A DNA stretch of 64,000 nucleotides from Microbispora catharanthi (GCF_006334915.2 NZ_VDMA02000010.1:62001-126000), one strand, 5' to 3'; positions 40,251 to 48,791 are shown, counted from the stretch's first letter. The notes: generated by a model from the letters alone, not told the origin. Numbers and translations: made by a program.

Positions 40251-40275
40251 GTCGACCGGCTCAGCGCCGGTCGAC
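40251..40275. repeat. Perfect 10-bp inverted repeat before the SARP-type repeats
   Basis: GTCGACCGGC and GCCGGTCGAC around TCAGC. It lies between the dapB terminator hairpin and the CGGTGAG repeats, so it may insulate the SDR promoter from dapB transcription. Confidence 0.6.
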
Positions 40276-40282
40276 GGCGGCC

Positions 40283-40311
40283 CGGTGAGCCGGCGGTGAG
40301 GGAACGGTGAG
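40283..40311 (+). promoter_or_regulatory. Triple 11-bp-period CGGTGAG repeat, candidate SARP binding site
   Basis: CGGTGAG occurs at 40283, 40294 and 40305, exactly 11 bp apart. SARP/AfsR regulators bind direct heptamers at 11-bp period just upstream of the -10. A candidate -10, CAGTGT, starts 10 bp after the third repeat (40322-40327). The same array occurs at 44088-44116. Confidence 0.82.
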
Positions 40312-40378
40312 CGGTCCTCGTCAGTGTTGAGCCATCGCCGGATCCACCGGGGATCGGCCTCAGAGAGGGAACACGACG

Positions 40379-41158
40379 ATGGGCGAGCTGAGCGGCAAGA
40401 CGGCGCTGGTGACGGGCGGATCGCGGGGGATCGGGCGCGCGGTCGCGTTGCGGCTGGCCGGCGAGGGGGCTCTGGTCTGCGTCCACTACGGCGGTGACGA
40501 GGACGCGGCCAAGGAGACCGTGGCGCGGATCCTGGACGCGGGTGGCCGGTCGTTCGCCGTACGGGCCCGGTTCGGTGAGGACGGCGCGGTGGACAGGCTG
40601 TTCGAGGGGCTGACCGCAGGGCTGGCGGAACACGGCGTGAACGGCCTGGACATCCTGGTCAACAACGCGGGCATCGCTTCCACCAGCCCTATCGCGCAGG
40701 TCACCGAGGAGGAGTTCGGCAGGCTGCTGGCGATCAATGTGAGCACCCCGTTCTTCGTGATTCAGCGGGCACTGCCGCTGCTGAACGACGGCGGCCGGAT
40801 CATCAACATGGGCTCGACGGCCAGCCGGTTCGCGGTCACCATTCAGATCGGTTACACCATCAGCAAGGCGGCGCTGGAGTCGATGGCCCCGACGCTGGCC
40901 AACGAGCTGGGCAGGCGCGGCATCACCGTGAACACGGTCGCGCCCGGCGCGGTCTGGACCGATATGACCATCGGCTACACCTCGATGCCCGAGGTGGTGG
41001 CGGGGCTGGAGGCGATGGTCGCGCTGGGGCGGCTCGGCGAGCCGGAGGACGTCGCGGACGTGGTCGGGTTCCTGGCGGGTCCACGCGGCCGGTGGGTGAC
41101 CGGGCAGACCGTCGACGTGTCGGGCGGGACCTACCTGGGGCCCATCGTCCCCGCGTGA
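40379..41158 (+). CDS. SDR oxidoreductase, predicted SARP target
   Basis: A 259-residue classical SDR. TGGSRGIGRAV near residue 12, NNAGIAS near 97, catalytic Ser in INMGSTASR near 145, YTISK near 158 and a typical C-terminal QTVDVSGGTYLG. Similar to 3-oxoacyl-ACP reductases and polyketide/xenobiotic ketoreductases; substrate unknown. GAGAGGG lies 9 bp before the ATG. The upstream CGGTGAG array and the SARP-type gene 48 bp downstream suggest it is regulated by that neighbour together with the FAD monooxygenase. Confidence 0.87.
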   Translation: MGELSGKTALVTGGSRGIGRAVALRLAGEGALVCVHYGGDEDAAKETVARILDAGGRSFAVRARFGEDGAVDRLFEGLTAGLAEHGVNGLDILVNNAGIASTSPIAQVTEEEFGRLLAINVSTPFFVIQRALPLLNDGGRIINMGSTASRFAVTIQIGYTISKAALESMAPTLANELGRRGITVNTVAPGAVWTDMTIGYTSMPEVVAGLEAMVALGRLGEPEDVADVVGFLAGPRGRWVTGQTVDVSGGTYLGPIVPA

Positions 41159-41193
41159 TCTCCACTGTGATCTTCCCTCGGGGGATATCGCGG

Positions 41194-41199
41194 GATAAT
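41194..41199 (+). promoter_or_regulatory. -10 box of the SARP-type regulator, leaderless
   Basis: GATAAT, 7 bp before the ATG at 41207. No CGGTGAG repeat is present here, so the regulator's own promoter does not appear to be a target. Confidence 0.5.
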
Positions 41200-41206
41200 C
41201 ACGGGC

Positions 41207-44104
41207 ATGCGGTTCGGAATCCTCGGCGAGACCCGGGTGTGGCGCGACGACGGGACCGAGGTCCCCCTGGGCGGACCGGCGCGGCGCGCGCTGCTGGCGC
41301 TGCTGCTGATCCGCCCCGGTCAGGTGGTGTCGTCCGACCGGCTGATCGAGGAGATCGATCCCGACGGCGCGCTGTCGGCGCACGCGCTGCAGTCGCAGGT
41401 GTCCCGGCTGCGCACCGCGCTGGGGCCGGCGGCCGCGATCGAGCGGAGCGGCGCGGGATACCGCGTCGTCGTCACGGACGACGACGTGGACGCCTGCCGG
41501 TTCGAGCGGCTGGCCGGGCAGGGCCGGACGGCGTTGCGCGACGGCGAGGCGGAACGAGCGGTGACGCTGCTGCGCGAGGCGCTGGACCTCTGGCGCGGCC
41601 CCGCGCTGGCCGAGCTCACCGAGAGCGAGACGGCACAGGCCGCCGCGATGCGGCTGGAGGAGCTGCGGCTGGCGGCCCTGGAGGACCGGATCGAGGGCGA
41701 GCTGCGGCTCGGCGAGCATCGCGCCGCCATCGCGGAGCTGCGCGAGCTGGTCGGCCGCCACCCGCTCAGGGAACGGCTGGCCGGATTGCTGATGCGCGCG
41801 CTGTCCGCCGAGGGCGGGCAGGCCGAGGCGCTGGTCGTGTTCGAGGAGAGCAGGCGCCACCTGGCAGAGGAGCTGGGCGCGGATCCTTCGCCCGAGCTGG
41901 TCGCGCTGCACCGGGAGTTGCTGAGCGTCGATCCTTCGCCGTCGCCGGCCGCGCCGCCCGCCCAGCTGACCTCCTTCGTCGGCCGCGACGAGGAGGTGGC
42001 GGAGGTCGCCGGCCTGCTTCGGGTGGCCCGGCTGGTCACGTTGCTCGGCCCCGGCGGTGTGGGCAAGACCCGGCTGTCTGTCGAGGTGGCCGGGGTGGCG
42101 GCCGACGAGGTGTGCTTCGTGGAGCTGGCCGCGCTGGCCACGCCGGGCGACGGGGCCGGGCCGGCGCGGGCGGTGCTCGGCGCGCTCGGCCTGCGCGAGA
42201 GCGGGCTGCAGGTGGGGGACGGCCCGCGGACGCCGGTCGACCGCCTGATCGCGGCGCTGTCCCACCGGGTGCTCCTGCTCGTGCTGGACAACTGCGAGCA
42301 CGTGGTCGAGGAGGCGGCCGCGCTGGCGGCGCGGCTGCTGGCGGCCTGCCCCTGGCTGCGGGTCCTGGCCACCAGCCGTGAACCGCTGGGAGTCATCGGC
42401 GAGCACCTCTACCAGGTGCGTCCGCTCGACGGCGACGCCGCGGTGCGGCTGTTCGCCGACCGGGCCCGCGCCGTGCGACGCGGTTTCGCCGCCGACCCTC
42501 GGCGCGTACGGCGAGTCTGCGCGGCTCTGGACGACCTGCCGCTGGCCGTCGAACTCGCGGCTGCGCGGCTGCGCTCGCTGGACCTCGGCGAACTCGAGGG
42601 GCGGCTGAACGACCGGCTCGCGATCGCGTCCCGCGGCAGCCGCCCGGCCGACGGCCGGCACCGGACGCTGCGTTCGGTGGTCGCGTGGAGCTGGGACATG
42701 CTGACCGAACCCGAGCGGCGAGCCGCCCGGCGGTTCACCGTCTTCGCGGGAGGCGCGACGGCGGAGTCGGCGCGGCAGGTGTGCGGAACGGACGCCGAGA
42801 CGCTGGAGTCGCTCGCCGACAAGTCGCTCCTGGAGGTCTCCCGCGGCCGCTACCGGATGCTGGAGACGATCCGCGCCTACGGCACCGAGCGGCTCGACGA
42901 GGCGGGCGACCGCGAGACGGCGCTGCGCGCCCACGCCCGGCACGTCCTGGAGCTGGTGCGGACCGCCGATCCGCACCTGCGGCGGGCGGAGCAACTGGAA
43001 TGGCTGCCGCTCCTCGTCGCCGAGCACGAGAACCTGCTGGCGGCGGTGCGCTGGGCGGTCGAGGCCCGGGAGATCGCGACGGCGCTGGAACTGCTCGCCG
43101 CGGCCTCGGCCTACCTGTGGATCCGGGGCGCGTCCGCCGCGGTCGCGCCGTACGCGATCGGGCTGCTCGGCGCGCTCGATGACACGCCTCCGGACGGCCT
43201 CGGCGAGGAGTACGCGACGTGCGTGCTGCTGGGCGCGTTCGACCGCGCGACATGGCTCCGCCACCGCGCGGCGGCGGACAGGGCCCTGGCCGCCGCGTGG
43301 TCGGGCGACCGGCCGGGCCGCTACCCGGCGGCCCTGCTGACGTGGATGATGCGGAACGTCGGCGAAAGCGACGCGCAGGCCGCGTTCACCCTCCTGTCGG
43401 CTCAGCACGACAGCCCCGAGCCGTGGGTGCGGGCGGTCGCCCGATTCGTGTCAGGCTTCGGCGCCCTGGACGCGAGGGACGTCGCACCGGCGGAGCGTGA
43501 GTTCGGCGCGGCCGCCGAGGAGTTCCGCGTTCTCGGCGACCGATGGGGCGCCGCACTGACTCTGGACATGCTCGCCGGGCTGGCGGGCGGGCGTGGCGAC
43601 CACGCGCGCGCGATCGCGCTGACCGATGAGGCCCTCACCCTGAGCGGGCGGCTCGGCGCCCAGGAGGACGCCGCCGATCTGCTGGTCAACCGGGGCGACT
43701 ACCTCGCCGCCGCCGACGACGCGCAGGCGGCTCGCGCCGACTATGCGAAAGCCGCCGATCTGGCCCGCCGCGCCGGCAGCACCACCTGCCTGGGGGCGGC
43801 CCTGCGGGGACTCGGCGACATCGCCCTGCGGAAGGGCGACCTGGACGAGGCGGAACGGCTGTACACCGAGGCCGCGGAACGGATCGACCCCCACTGGATC
43901 AGAAGCCTCGGCAACCGGGTGCGCACGCTCGCCGGGCTGGGCCGCGTCGCCGAAGCGCGCGGCGACCACGCCACGGCCCGGACACGCTACCGGGAGGCCG
44001 CCGAGGCCGCGGCGGCGAGCGGCTCGGCCCCCGACGCGCTGCGCCTGCTGGGACTTCCCGATGCCCTTTCCGATGCCCTCGCAGAGGCGGTGAGCCGGCG
44101 GTGA
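41207..44104 (+). CDS. AfsR/SARP-type transcriptional regulator with NB-ARC-like ATPase and TPR region
   Basis: A 965-residue regulator. Residues 1-90 form an OmpR-like winged helix (FGILGETRVWRDDGTEVPLG at the start; LQSQVSRLRTALG recognition helix). Residues 95-240 are the bacterial transcriptional activation domain (BTAD). An STAND ATPase follows: P-loop LLGPGGVGKTRLS near residue 279 and Walker B LLLVLDNCEHV near 355. From about 600 on, helical repeats of TPR type sense protein partners or ligands. AfsR-like proteins bind 11-bp-period repeats; such repeats lie before both flanking genes, the downstream set inside this gene's 3' end. Confidence 0.9.
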   Translation: MRFGILGETRVWRDDGTEVPLGGPARRALLALLLIRPGQVVSSDRLIEEIDPDGALSAHALQSQVSRLRTALGPAAAIERSGAGYRVVVTDDDVDACRFERLAGQGRTALRDGEAERAVTLLREALDLWRGPALAELTESETAQAAAMRLEELRLAALEDRIEGELRLGEHRAAIAELRELVGRHPLRERLAGLLMRALSAEGGQAEALVVFEESRRHLAEELGADPSPELVALHRELLSVDPSPSPAAPPAQLTSFVGRDEEVAEVAGLLRVARLVTLLGPGGVGKTRLSVEVAGVAADEVCFVELAALATPGDGAGPARAVLGALGLRESGLQVGDGPRTPVDRLIAALSHRVLLLVLDNCEHVVEEAAALAARLLAACPWLRVLATSREPLGVIGEHLYQVRPLDGDAAVRLFADRARAVRRGFAADPRRVRRVCAALDDLPLAVELAAARLRSLDLGELEGRLNDRLAIASRGSRPADGRHRTLRSVVAWSWDMLTEPERRAARRFTVFAGGATAESARQVCGTDAETLESLADKSLLEVSRGRYRMLETIRAYGTERLDEAGDRETALRAHARHVLELVRTADPHLRRAEQLEWLPLLVAEHENLLAAVRWAVEAREIATALELLAAASAYLWIRGASAAVAPYAIGLLGALDDTPPDGLGEEYATCVLLGAFDRATWLRHRAAADRALAAAWSGDRPGRYPAALLTWMMRNVGESDAQAAFTLLSAQHDSPEPWVRAVARFVSGFGALDARDVAPAEREFGAAAEEFRVLGDRWGAALTLDMLAGLAGGRGDHARAIALTDEALTLSGRLGAQEDAADLLVNRGDYLAAADDAQAARADYAKAADLARRAGSTTCLGAALRGLGDIALRKGDLDEAERLYTEAAERIDPHWIRSLGNRVRTLAGLGRVAEARGDHATARTRYREAAEAAAASGSAPDALRLLGLPDALSDALAEAVSRR

Positions 44105-44132
44105 GCCTCCGGTGAGCCCTCACCGGCAGGCT
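44088..44132 (+). promoter_or_regulatory. Second triple CGGTGAG array and -10, candidate SARP site
   Basis: CGGTGAG at 44088, 44099 and 44110, exactly 11 bp apart, with an inverted copy CTCACCG at 44119. A -10-like CAGGCT (44127-44132) begins 10 bp after the third repeat, the same geometry as at 40283. The mRNA would start at or next to the ATG at 44140. The repeats overlap the regulator's last codons. Confidence 0.82.
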
Positions 44133-44139
44133 CTCTGCC

Positions 44140-45354
44140 ATGGACAACGCAATGACGAACCGCAGCGTGCTGATCTCCGGTGCCTCCGTCGCCGGCCCCG
44201 CCCTCGCCTACTGGCTCCACCGCCACGGCTTCACCCCCACCGTCGTGGAGCGCGCCCCCGCGCTGCGCGACGGCGGCTACGCCGTCGACTTCCGGGGTGA
44301 GGCGCACCTGTCGATCCTGCGCCGGATGGGCATCCTGGACGACATCGAACGCGCCCGCACCGGCATGGGCTCCATGTCGTACGTCAACAGCGCCGGCAAG
44401 CCGCTGGCCAGGATGCCCGCCGACCTGTTCGCCGGAGACGTCGAGATCCTCCGCGGCGATCTGGCCCGCATCCTCTACGACGCCACCAAGGAGCACACCG
44501 AGTATGTCTTCGGCGACTCGATCACCTCGCTCACCGAGGACGCCCACGGGGTGACGGTCACCTTCGAACGTGGCGCGCCGCGCCGGTTCGACCTGGTCGT
44601 CGGCGCCGACGGCCTGCATTCCATCACCCGCCGCCTGGCCTTCGGACCCGAGGAGGACTACGTCAGGCACCTGGGGCTCTACTGCGCGATCTTCACCACC
44701 GCCAACCACCTCGGTCTCGACCACACCGGCCACGTCTACCGCACCGCCAACAAGCTGGTGGCGATGTACAGCGCGCGCCGCAACACCGAGGCCAAGGCCG
44801 TCTTCTACTTCGGCTCGCCGATCCTGGACCTGGACCGCCGCGACGTGGCCCGGCAGCAGGCCGTCCTCGCCGACCAGTTCGCCGGCAACGGCTGGCAGAG
44901 CGATCGGCTGCTGCGGGAGATGCGCGTCGCGCCGGACTTCTACTTCGACTCGGTCGGCCAGGTCCGCATGGACTCCTGGACCCGGGGGCGGGTGGCTCTG
45001 GTAGGCGACGCCGCCTACTGCCCGTCCTCCCTGTCCGGGATGGGGTCCGGCCTCGCCCTGGTCGGCGCGTACGTCCTGGCGGGTGAACTGGCCGCCGCGC
45101 ACGGCGACCACCGCGTCGCGTTCGCCGCCTACGAGCGGGAGATGCGCGAGTACGCGGAGGGCTGCCAGAAGATGGGCGACGGCGTGGCCAAGCTCATGGT
45201 CCCCGGCAGCCGATTCCTGGCCTCGGCCCTCAACCGCTACTACAAGATCATGCCCTACCTGCCGGGAAAGAACATGGCCACCAAGATCGCCCGCAAGACC
45301 GCCGAGAACATCACCCTCCGCGACTACGCCGAAGTCAGCGCAGCTCGACCGTGA
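44140..45354 (+). CDS. FAD-dependent monooxygenase, PHBH/TetX-like
   Basis: A 404-residue flavin hydroxylase. The N-terminal dinucleotide motif is VLISGASVAGPALAYWL near residue 6 (first Gly of GxGxxG kept, second replaced by Ser), DLVVGADGLHS near 150 and the GDAAYCPSSLSGMGSGLAL FAD-phosphate motif near 288. Such enzymes hydroxylate aromatic or polyketide substrates or inactivate drugs. The promoter carries the SARP-type repeats, and a -10 placed 7 bp before the ATG supports a leaderless start at 44140. With the SDR it may form a small modification or detoxification pathway controlled by the regulator between them. Confidence 0.87.
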   Translation: MDNAMTNRSVLISGASVAGPALAYWLHRHGFTPTVVERAPALRDGGYAVDFRGEAHLSILRRMGILDDIERARTGMGSMSYVNSAGKPLARMPADLFAGDVEILRGDLARILYDATKEHTEYVFGDSITSLTEDAHGVTVTFERGAPRRFDLVVGADGLHSITRRLAFGPEEDYVRHLGLYCAIFTTANHLGLDHTGHVYRTANKLVAMYSARRNTEAKAVFYFGSPILDLDRRDVARQQAVLADQFAGNGWQSDRLLREMRVAPDFYFDSVGQVRMDSWTRGRVALVGDAAYCPSSLSGMGSGLALVGAYVLAGELAAAHGDHRVAFAAYEREMREYAEGCQKMGDGVAKLMVPGSRFLASALNRYYKIMPYLPGKNMATKIARKTAENITLRDYAEVSAARP

Positions 45355-45568
45355 CGTCTGCCTCGGCGAACATGCCCGCCCGCGGGGGACCGGCCGGATC
45401 GCAGCCGAGCAGCGTGTAGCGCTCCGGTTCCGGCAGCGGCTCGGGTGCGACGAACATCCCGTCGACGTCGGCGCAGACCCCCACCGCGACGTCCGTGTCG
45501 CCCGTGTACCCGTCGACCAGCAGCCACCGCAGCGGCAGGTGCCGGTCCCAGGTCCACAGGTGTTCCAT
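45335..45568 (-). CDS. Hypothetical small protein after menA
   Basis: 77 residues: Trp-rich start (MEHLWTWDRHLPLRWLLVDGYTGD), a short beta-like middle and the end FAEADVTVELR. The composition looks like a real folded protein. It follows menA by 27 bp on the same strand and overlaps the convergent monooxygenase by 20 bp. No family recognised and the ribosome site is weak (GGGAATCCG). Confidence 0.55.
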   Translation of the reverse strand: MEHLWTWDRHLPLRWLLVDGYTGDTDVAVGVCADVDGMFVAPEPLPEPERYTLLGCDPAGPPRAGMFAEADVTVELR

Positions 45569-45595
45569 CGGATTCCCAGCCAGACGCGGGCGCGG

Positions 45596-46468
45596 TCAGA
45601 ACAGGGCCAGGCCGAGGGTGAACAGGGCGCCGAAGACCAGTTGCAGGCGGCCCGTCTGCTGGAGCGTCGCGATGAGCGCGGGACCGGTCGCCCCCGAGCG
45701 GACCGCCCTGATCGGGGCCACCACGAAGGGGAGCGCCAGCACGGTCAGCGCGGCGAAGGGCCGCACCGGCACCAGGGCGAGCGCGAACACGAAGGGCAGC
45801 ACCAGGGTCGCCGAGTAGGACAGGCGCGTGCGGCTGTCACCCAGCACCACGGCCAGCGTGCGCTTGCCGGAGGGGCCGTCGGTCACGATGTCGCGGAGGT
45901 TGTTGACCATGAGGAGCGCGCAGGCGAGCAGCCCCACGGGCACGGCCGCGGCCAGCGAGAGCCAGGTCAGCCGCTCCACCTGGACGTACGTCGTCCCGGC
46001 GACGGCCACGATGCCGAAGAACACGAAGACCGAGATCTCCCCGAGCGCGCGGTAGCCGTACGGGCGGGAGCCTCCCGTGTAGAACCAGGCGGCCAGGATG
46101 GAGGCGAGGCCGACGAGCAGCAGCCACCACGCGCGGGTGGCGACCACCAGGACGAGCCCGGCGACCGCGGCGGCGAGGAAGCAGCCGAGGGCGGCGGCGA
46201 GCACCTGCTTCGGGGCCGCGACGCCCGAGCCGACCAGCCGCAGGGGCCCGACGCGGTCCTTGTCGGTGCCCTTCACGCCGTCGCTGTAGTCGTTGGCGTA
46301 GTTGACGCCGATCTGCAGCGCCAGCGCGACGAACAGTGCGAGCAGGGCTCGCCACCAGACCGCGCCGTCCTCCGCGACGGCGGCGCCGGTGCCGACGGCG
46401 ACCGGGACGACGGCGGCGGGCAGCGTACGGGGGCGTGCGCCCGCTAACCATTGAGCTGGGGTGGCCAC
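45596..46468 (-). CDS. menA: 1,4-dihydroxy-2-naphthoate polyprenyltransferase
   Basis: A 290-residue UbiA-family membrane prenyltransferase with about eight hydrophobic segments. The first Asp-rich motif is NYANDYSDGVKGTDKDRVGP near residue 56, the form typical of MenA; the second aspartate motif region lies near residue 180. It attaches the isoprenoid chain to DHNA in menaquinone synthesis at the membrane. The GTG start has AAAGGGAG 4 bp upstream. No other men genes are in the window. Confidence 0.92.
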   Translation of the reverse strand: MATPAQWLAGARPRTLPAAVVPVAVGTGAAVAEDGAVWWRALLALFVALALQIGVNYANDYSDGVKGTDKDRVGPLRLVGSGVAAPKQVLAAALGCFLAAAVAGLVLVVATRAWWLLLVGLASILAAWFYTGGSRPYGYRALGEISVFVFFGIVAVAGTTYVQVERLTWLSLAAAVPVGLLACALLMVNNLRDIVTDGPSGKRTLAVVLGDSRTRLSYSATLVLPFVFALALVPVRPFAALTVLALPFVVAPIRAVRSGATGPALIATLQQTGRLQLVFGALFTLGLALF

Positions 46469-46610
46469 GTGACTCCCTTTTCCTACCTGTGCGTAGCCGG
46501 TGAAGGCGTACCTAGTTTGGCCAATCCCCTGTCAAGTCGTGACAGCGGGGTTGGCGGAGGCGACACCGCCGGGGGCGAAAGCCGTACGGACGGGCGGAAA
46601 GGGAGGTCAC

Positions 46611-47213
46611 TCAGCTGATGTCGGTGGTGAGGCGGATCATCCTGATCGGGCGGCCCATGTCGAGGACGCGCTCGGCCTCGTCCTCGCCCCAGCCGGCCGA
46701 CTCAAGGAAACCGATCATCTGGTGGTTGTCGGCGAAGACCCAGGTGACGACCGTGTTGTAGCCGTCCTCGCGCAGGTGGTCGACCGTGGCGTTGAGCAGC
46801 CTGCTGCCGTGTCCGCGCCTGATGTGGTTGGGATCGACGAGCAACGTCATCAACTCGGCCGTGGTGGCCGGGTGCAGATCGGGGTCCTCGGCGGGTCCGT
46901 GCGACGCCAGCCCCACGACCCGGTCGGAGGCACGCTGCGCCGCGGTCGCCAGGATGCCGCCGGGGCCGAGCGCGGTGAACGCGTCGGTGTCGGGCACCAC
47001 CCGCTCGACGGCGACGAGCAGACGGTGACGGGGCGTGGGCGGCGAGAGGATCGCCTCCTCCCACTGGCGGCGCCACATCTTCTCCGCCGCCGGCCCGGTC
47101 ATCTGCTCCAACGGGATCGGTGGCAGGAAGTCGCGATAAACCGCCTTCCACGCCCGGATCTGGGTGCTGGTCACCGCGTCGACGTCCTCGAGGCGGGCAG
47201 CTCTAACACCCAT
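46611..47213 (-). CDS. GNAT-family N-acetyltransferase
   Basis: A 200-residue acetyltransferase: VRAARLEDVDAVTSTQIRAWKAVY at the start, LMTLLVDPNHIRRGHGSRLLNATVDHL as the acetyl-CoA loop, FADNHQMIGFLESAGW near residue 165. The start at 47213 has AGGAG 8 bp upstream. Substrate unknown. It reads away from the CGNR gene direction-wise in series on the minus strand, 38 bp after it. Confidence 0.85.
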   Translation of the reverse strand: MGVRAARLEDVDAVTSTQIRAWKAVYRDFLPPIPLEQMTGPAAEKMWRRQWEEAILSPPTPRHRLLVAVERVVPDTDAFTALGPGGILATAAQRASDRVVGLASHGPAEDPDLHPATTAELMTLLVDPNHIRRGHGSRLLNATVDHLREDGYNTVVTWVFADNHQMIGFLESAGWGEDEAERVLDMGRPIRMIRLTTDIS

Positions 47214-47251
47214 TCGGCGGGCTCCTTTCTTAGCCTGTAACACCGTACTGG

Positions 47252-47797
47252 TCAGGAGGGCCTCGGCGTACCTTCCGCCTGGCGTCGTGCCCGATATGCC
47301 CGGGTTTTTGTGCGGTTTCCGCAGACGCGCATGGAGCACCAGGAGCGAGACCGGTTTTTCGAGGAGTCGATGAACGCCCATTGACAGGTGCTCTCGGCGC
47401 AGACCTTCAGCCGTGGCCAGGTGCCGTCGGCGTGGGCGGCCGGGATCAGCGCCGCGAGCCGTGTGAGCCCGCCCGCCACTCCGGACCTCACGGGCTCGAG
47501 CGCCGGCGTCCCCGCCGAGAGCGTCACGCGGACCGGCAGTCCCGCCAGCGCCGCGTCCAGCCCCTCCGGAACCTCGTACGGACCTCCGTCGTGGTTGCCG
47601 CGCAACGCGGCCCGCAGTCCTTCGCGCAGCTGGGTCGCCACCGCGAGGTCCTCGTCGGCGGCGCGGTCGTCGTCGCCGATCAGCCCGCGTTCGCGCAGCC
47701 AGACGGACAGTTCGGCCGGCGAGGCCAGCTCGTCGGCGTCTCCCTCGACGTCGTAGGTGTTCACGAAGTCGCGGAGCAGCTCCGCCGGGCCCGTCAT
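47252..47797 (-). CDS. CGNR zinc finger protein with ABATE domain
   Basis: A 181-residue protein. An N-terminal ABATE-type helical domain begins LLRDFVNTYDVEGDADEL; the C-terminal CGNR zinc finger is KVCAESTCQWAFIDSSKNRSRSWCSMRVCGNRTKTRAYR with four Cys. This family is taken to be stress-related DNA-binding transcription factors. It stands upstream of the GNAT gene on the same strand and could control it. The recognition sequence is unknown. Confidence 0.87.
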   Translation of the reverse strand: MTGPAELLRDFVNTYDVEGDADELASPAELSVWLRERGLIGDDDRAADEDLAVATQLREGLRAALRGNHDGGPYEVPEGLDAALAGLPVRVTLSAGTPALEPVRSGVAGGLTRLAALIPAAHADGTWPRLKVCAESTCQWAFIDSSKNRSRSWCSMRVCGNRTKTRAYRARRQAEGTPRPS

Positions 47798-47899
47798 GAT
47801 CGATCACCCCTCGTGACCACTGTACGACAGTCGGAGGTCGCGAAATACCAACACCATCGCAAGCGTTTCACTGGTGTCGGCTATTCCGAGGAGGATTCC

Positions 47900-48049
47900 A
47901 TGCGTGTCGGCTACCTGGCCTATCTGGCATCGCGAAACAAGGAGCGCCGCGAGCGCGTGTCGGAGGAGCGCCGGCGAGCGGAGGCGCCGATGACCCAGGG
48001 ATCTAGAGTCCGAGCCGCCGCACCGCGGTCCGCCAGTTCTTGGCGATAG
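47900..48049 (+). CDS. Possible small protein with strong ribosome site
   Basis: A 49-codon frame: MRVGYLAYLASRNKERRERVSEERR then a Pro/Ala/Arg tail. CGAGGAGG lies 5-6 bp before the ATG, one of the best ribosome sites in the window, and the first 30 residues form a charged helix. The last 47 bp overlap the convergent nuclease gene. No family known; could be a chance frame, but the ribosome site argues for translation. Confidence 0.42.
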   Translation: MRVGYLAYLASRNKERRERVSEERRRAEAPMTQGSRVRAAAPRSASSWR

Positions 48050-48791
48050 CCTGCTGCGCCTTGGCGAGCGGCACCTCGCCGTGGCACACGGCCCTCCACA
48101 GGGTGAGCTCGACCGCGTCCTTGTCGGCCGGGGTCTTGCCCTTGCCCGCCAGAACCGGCTGGGGCCACAGGTTCTTCGCGCTCTTGGGCGACCCGCCCAG
48201 GGACAGCGGGATGAGGTGGTCCTCCTTGTAGTGCGACGGCCTCCTGTCCGCGTAGCCGTACTGGGCGATCTGCGTGACGCGCAGCGCGTTGGCGTAGCTC
48301 ACCGGAGGCGCGACCTTCCTGCTGTAGCCGGGGCTGCAGATCGTGGACTTGATCGTCTCCTGGGTGACCGCGGGGTTACGCGTCCCCGGCTGGCACTTCG
48401 GGTCCGGCAGCGGCAGGTACTTCTGGGAGCATTTCGACCCCGCCGGCCTCGCGGTCGGCGTGGGCTTCGGGGTCGGCTTCGGGGTCGGCTTGGCCGTCGG
48501 CTCCTGTGTCGCGCCGCCGGAGGAGCCGGCCGGCTTCCACCGCCAGTAGGAGCCGTCCTGCACACAGCGGTAGGAGTCGCCGTCCTCCGAGGTTCCGTTC
48601 CTGCCGTGCGCCGCCGCCGGGCAGAAGGCGCCGGGCGTGACGCATTCCCAATGGTCCCCGACCTGGTGGTAGCAGCCCGCCGAGGCGGAGGAAGTCCCGG
48701 TGGGGGCGGCCTCGGCGGCGAACGGGACGACGAGCAGGCCGGCTGACGCGAGCACGGCGCATAACGCGATCAACAGAGAGCGGACGCGCAC
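48003..48791 (-). CDS. Secreted HNH-type nuclease candidate
   Basis: A 262-residue protein. A Sec signal peptide covers residues about 1-29 (basic start, LLIALCAVLASAGLLVV core, AEA-A cleavage). A Cys-rich module (about 38-90) follows, then a PTPKPTPKPTP linker and a C-terminal domain with KEDHLIPLSLGG and NLWPQP near residue 190-210, the pattern of HNH/beta-beta-alpha-metal endonucleases, where Asp-His bind the metal. Likely function: extracellular DNA or RNA degradation. GTG start with AGAGGAGA 5 bp upstream. No immunity gene is obvious next to it. Confidence 0.75.
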   Translation of the reverse strand: MRVRSLLIALCAVLASAGLLVVPFAAEAAPTGTSSASAGCYHQVGDHWECVTPGAFCPAAAHGRNGTSEDGDSYRCVQDGSYWRWKPAGSSGGATQEPTAKPTPKPTPKPTPTARPAGSKCSQKYLPLPDPKCQPGTRNPAVTQETIKSTICSPGYSRKVAPPVSYANALRVTQIAQYGYADRRPSHYKEDHLIPLSLGGSPKSAKNLWPQPVLAGKGKTPADKDAVELTLWRAVCHGEVPLAKAQQAIAKNWRTAVRRLGL

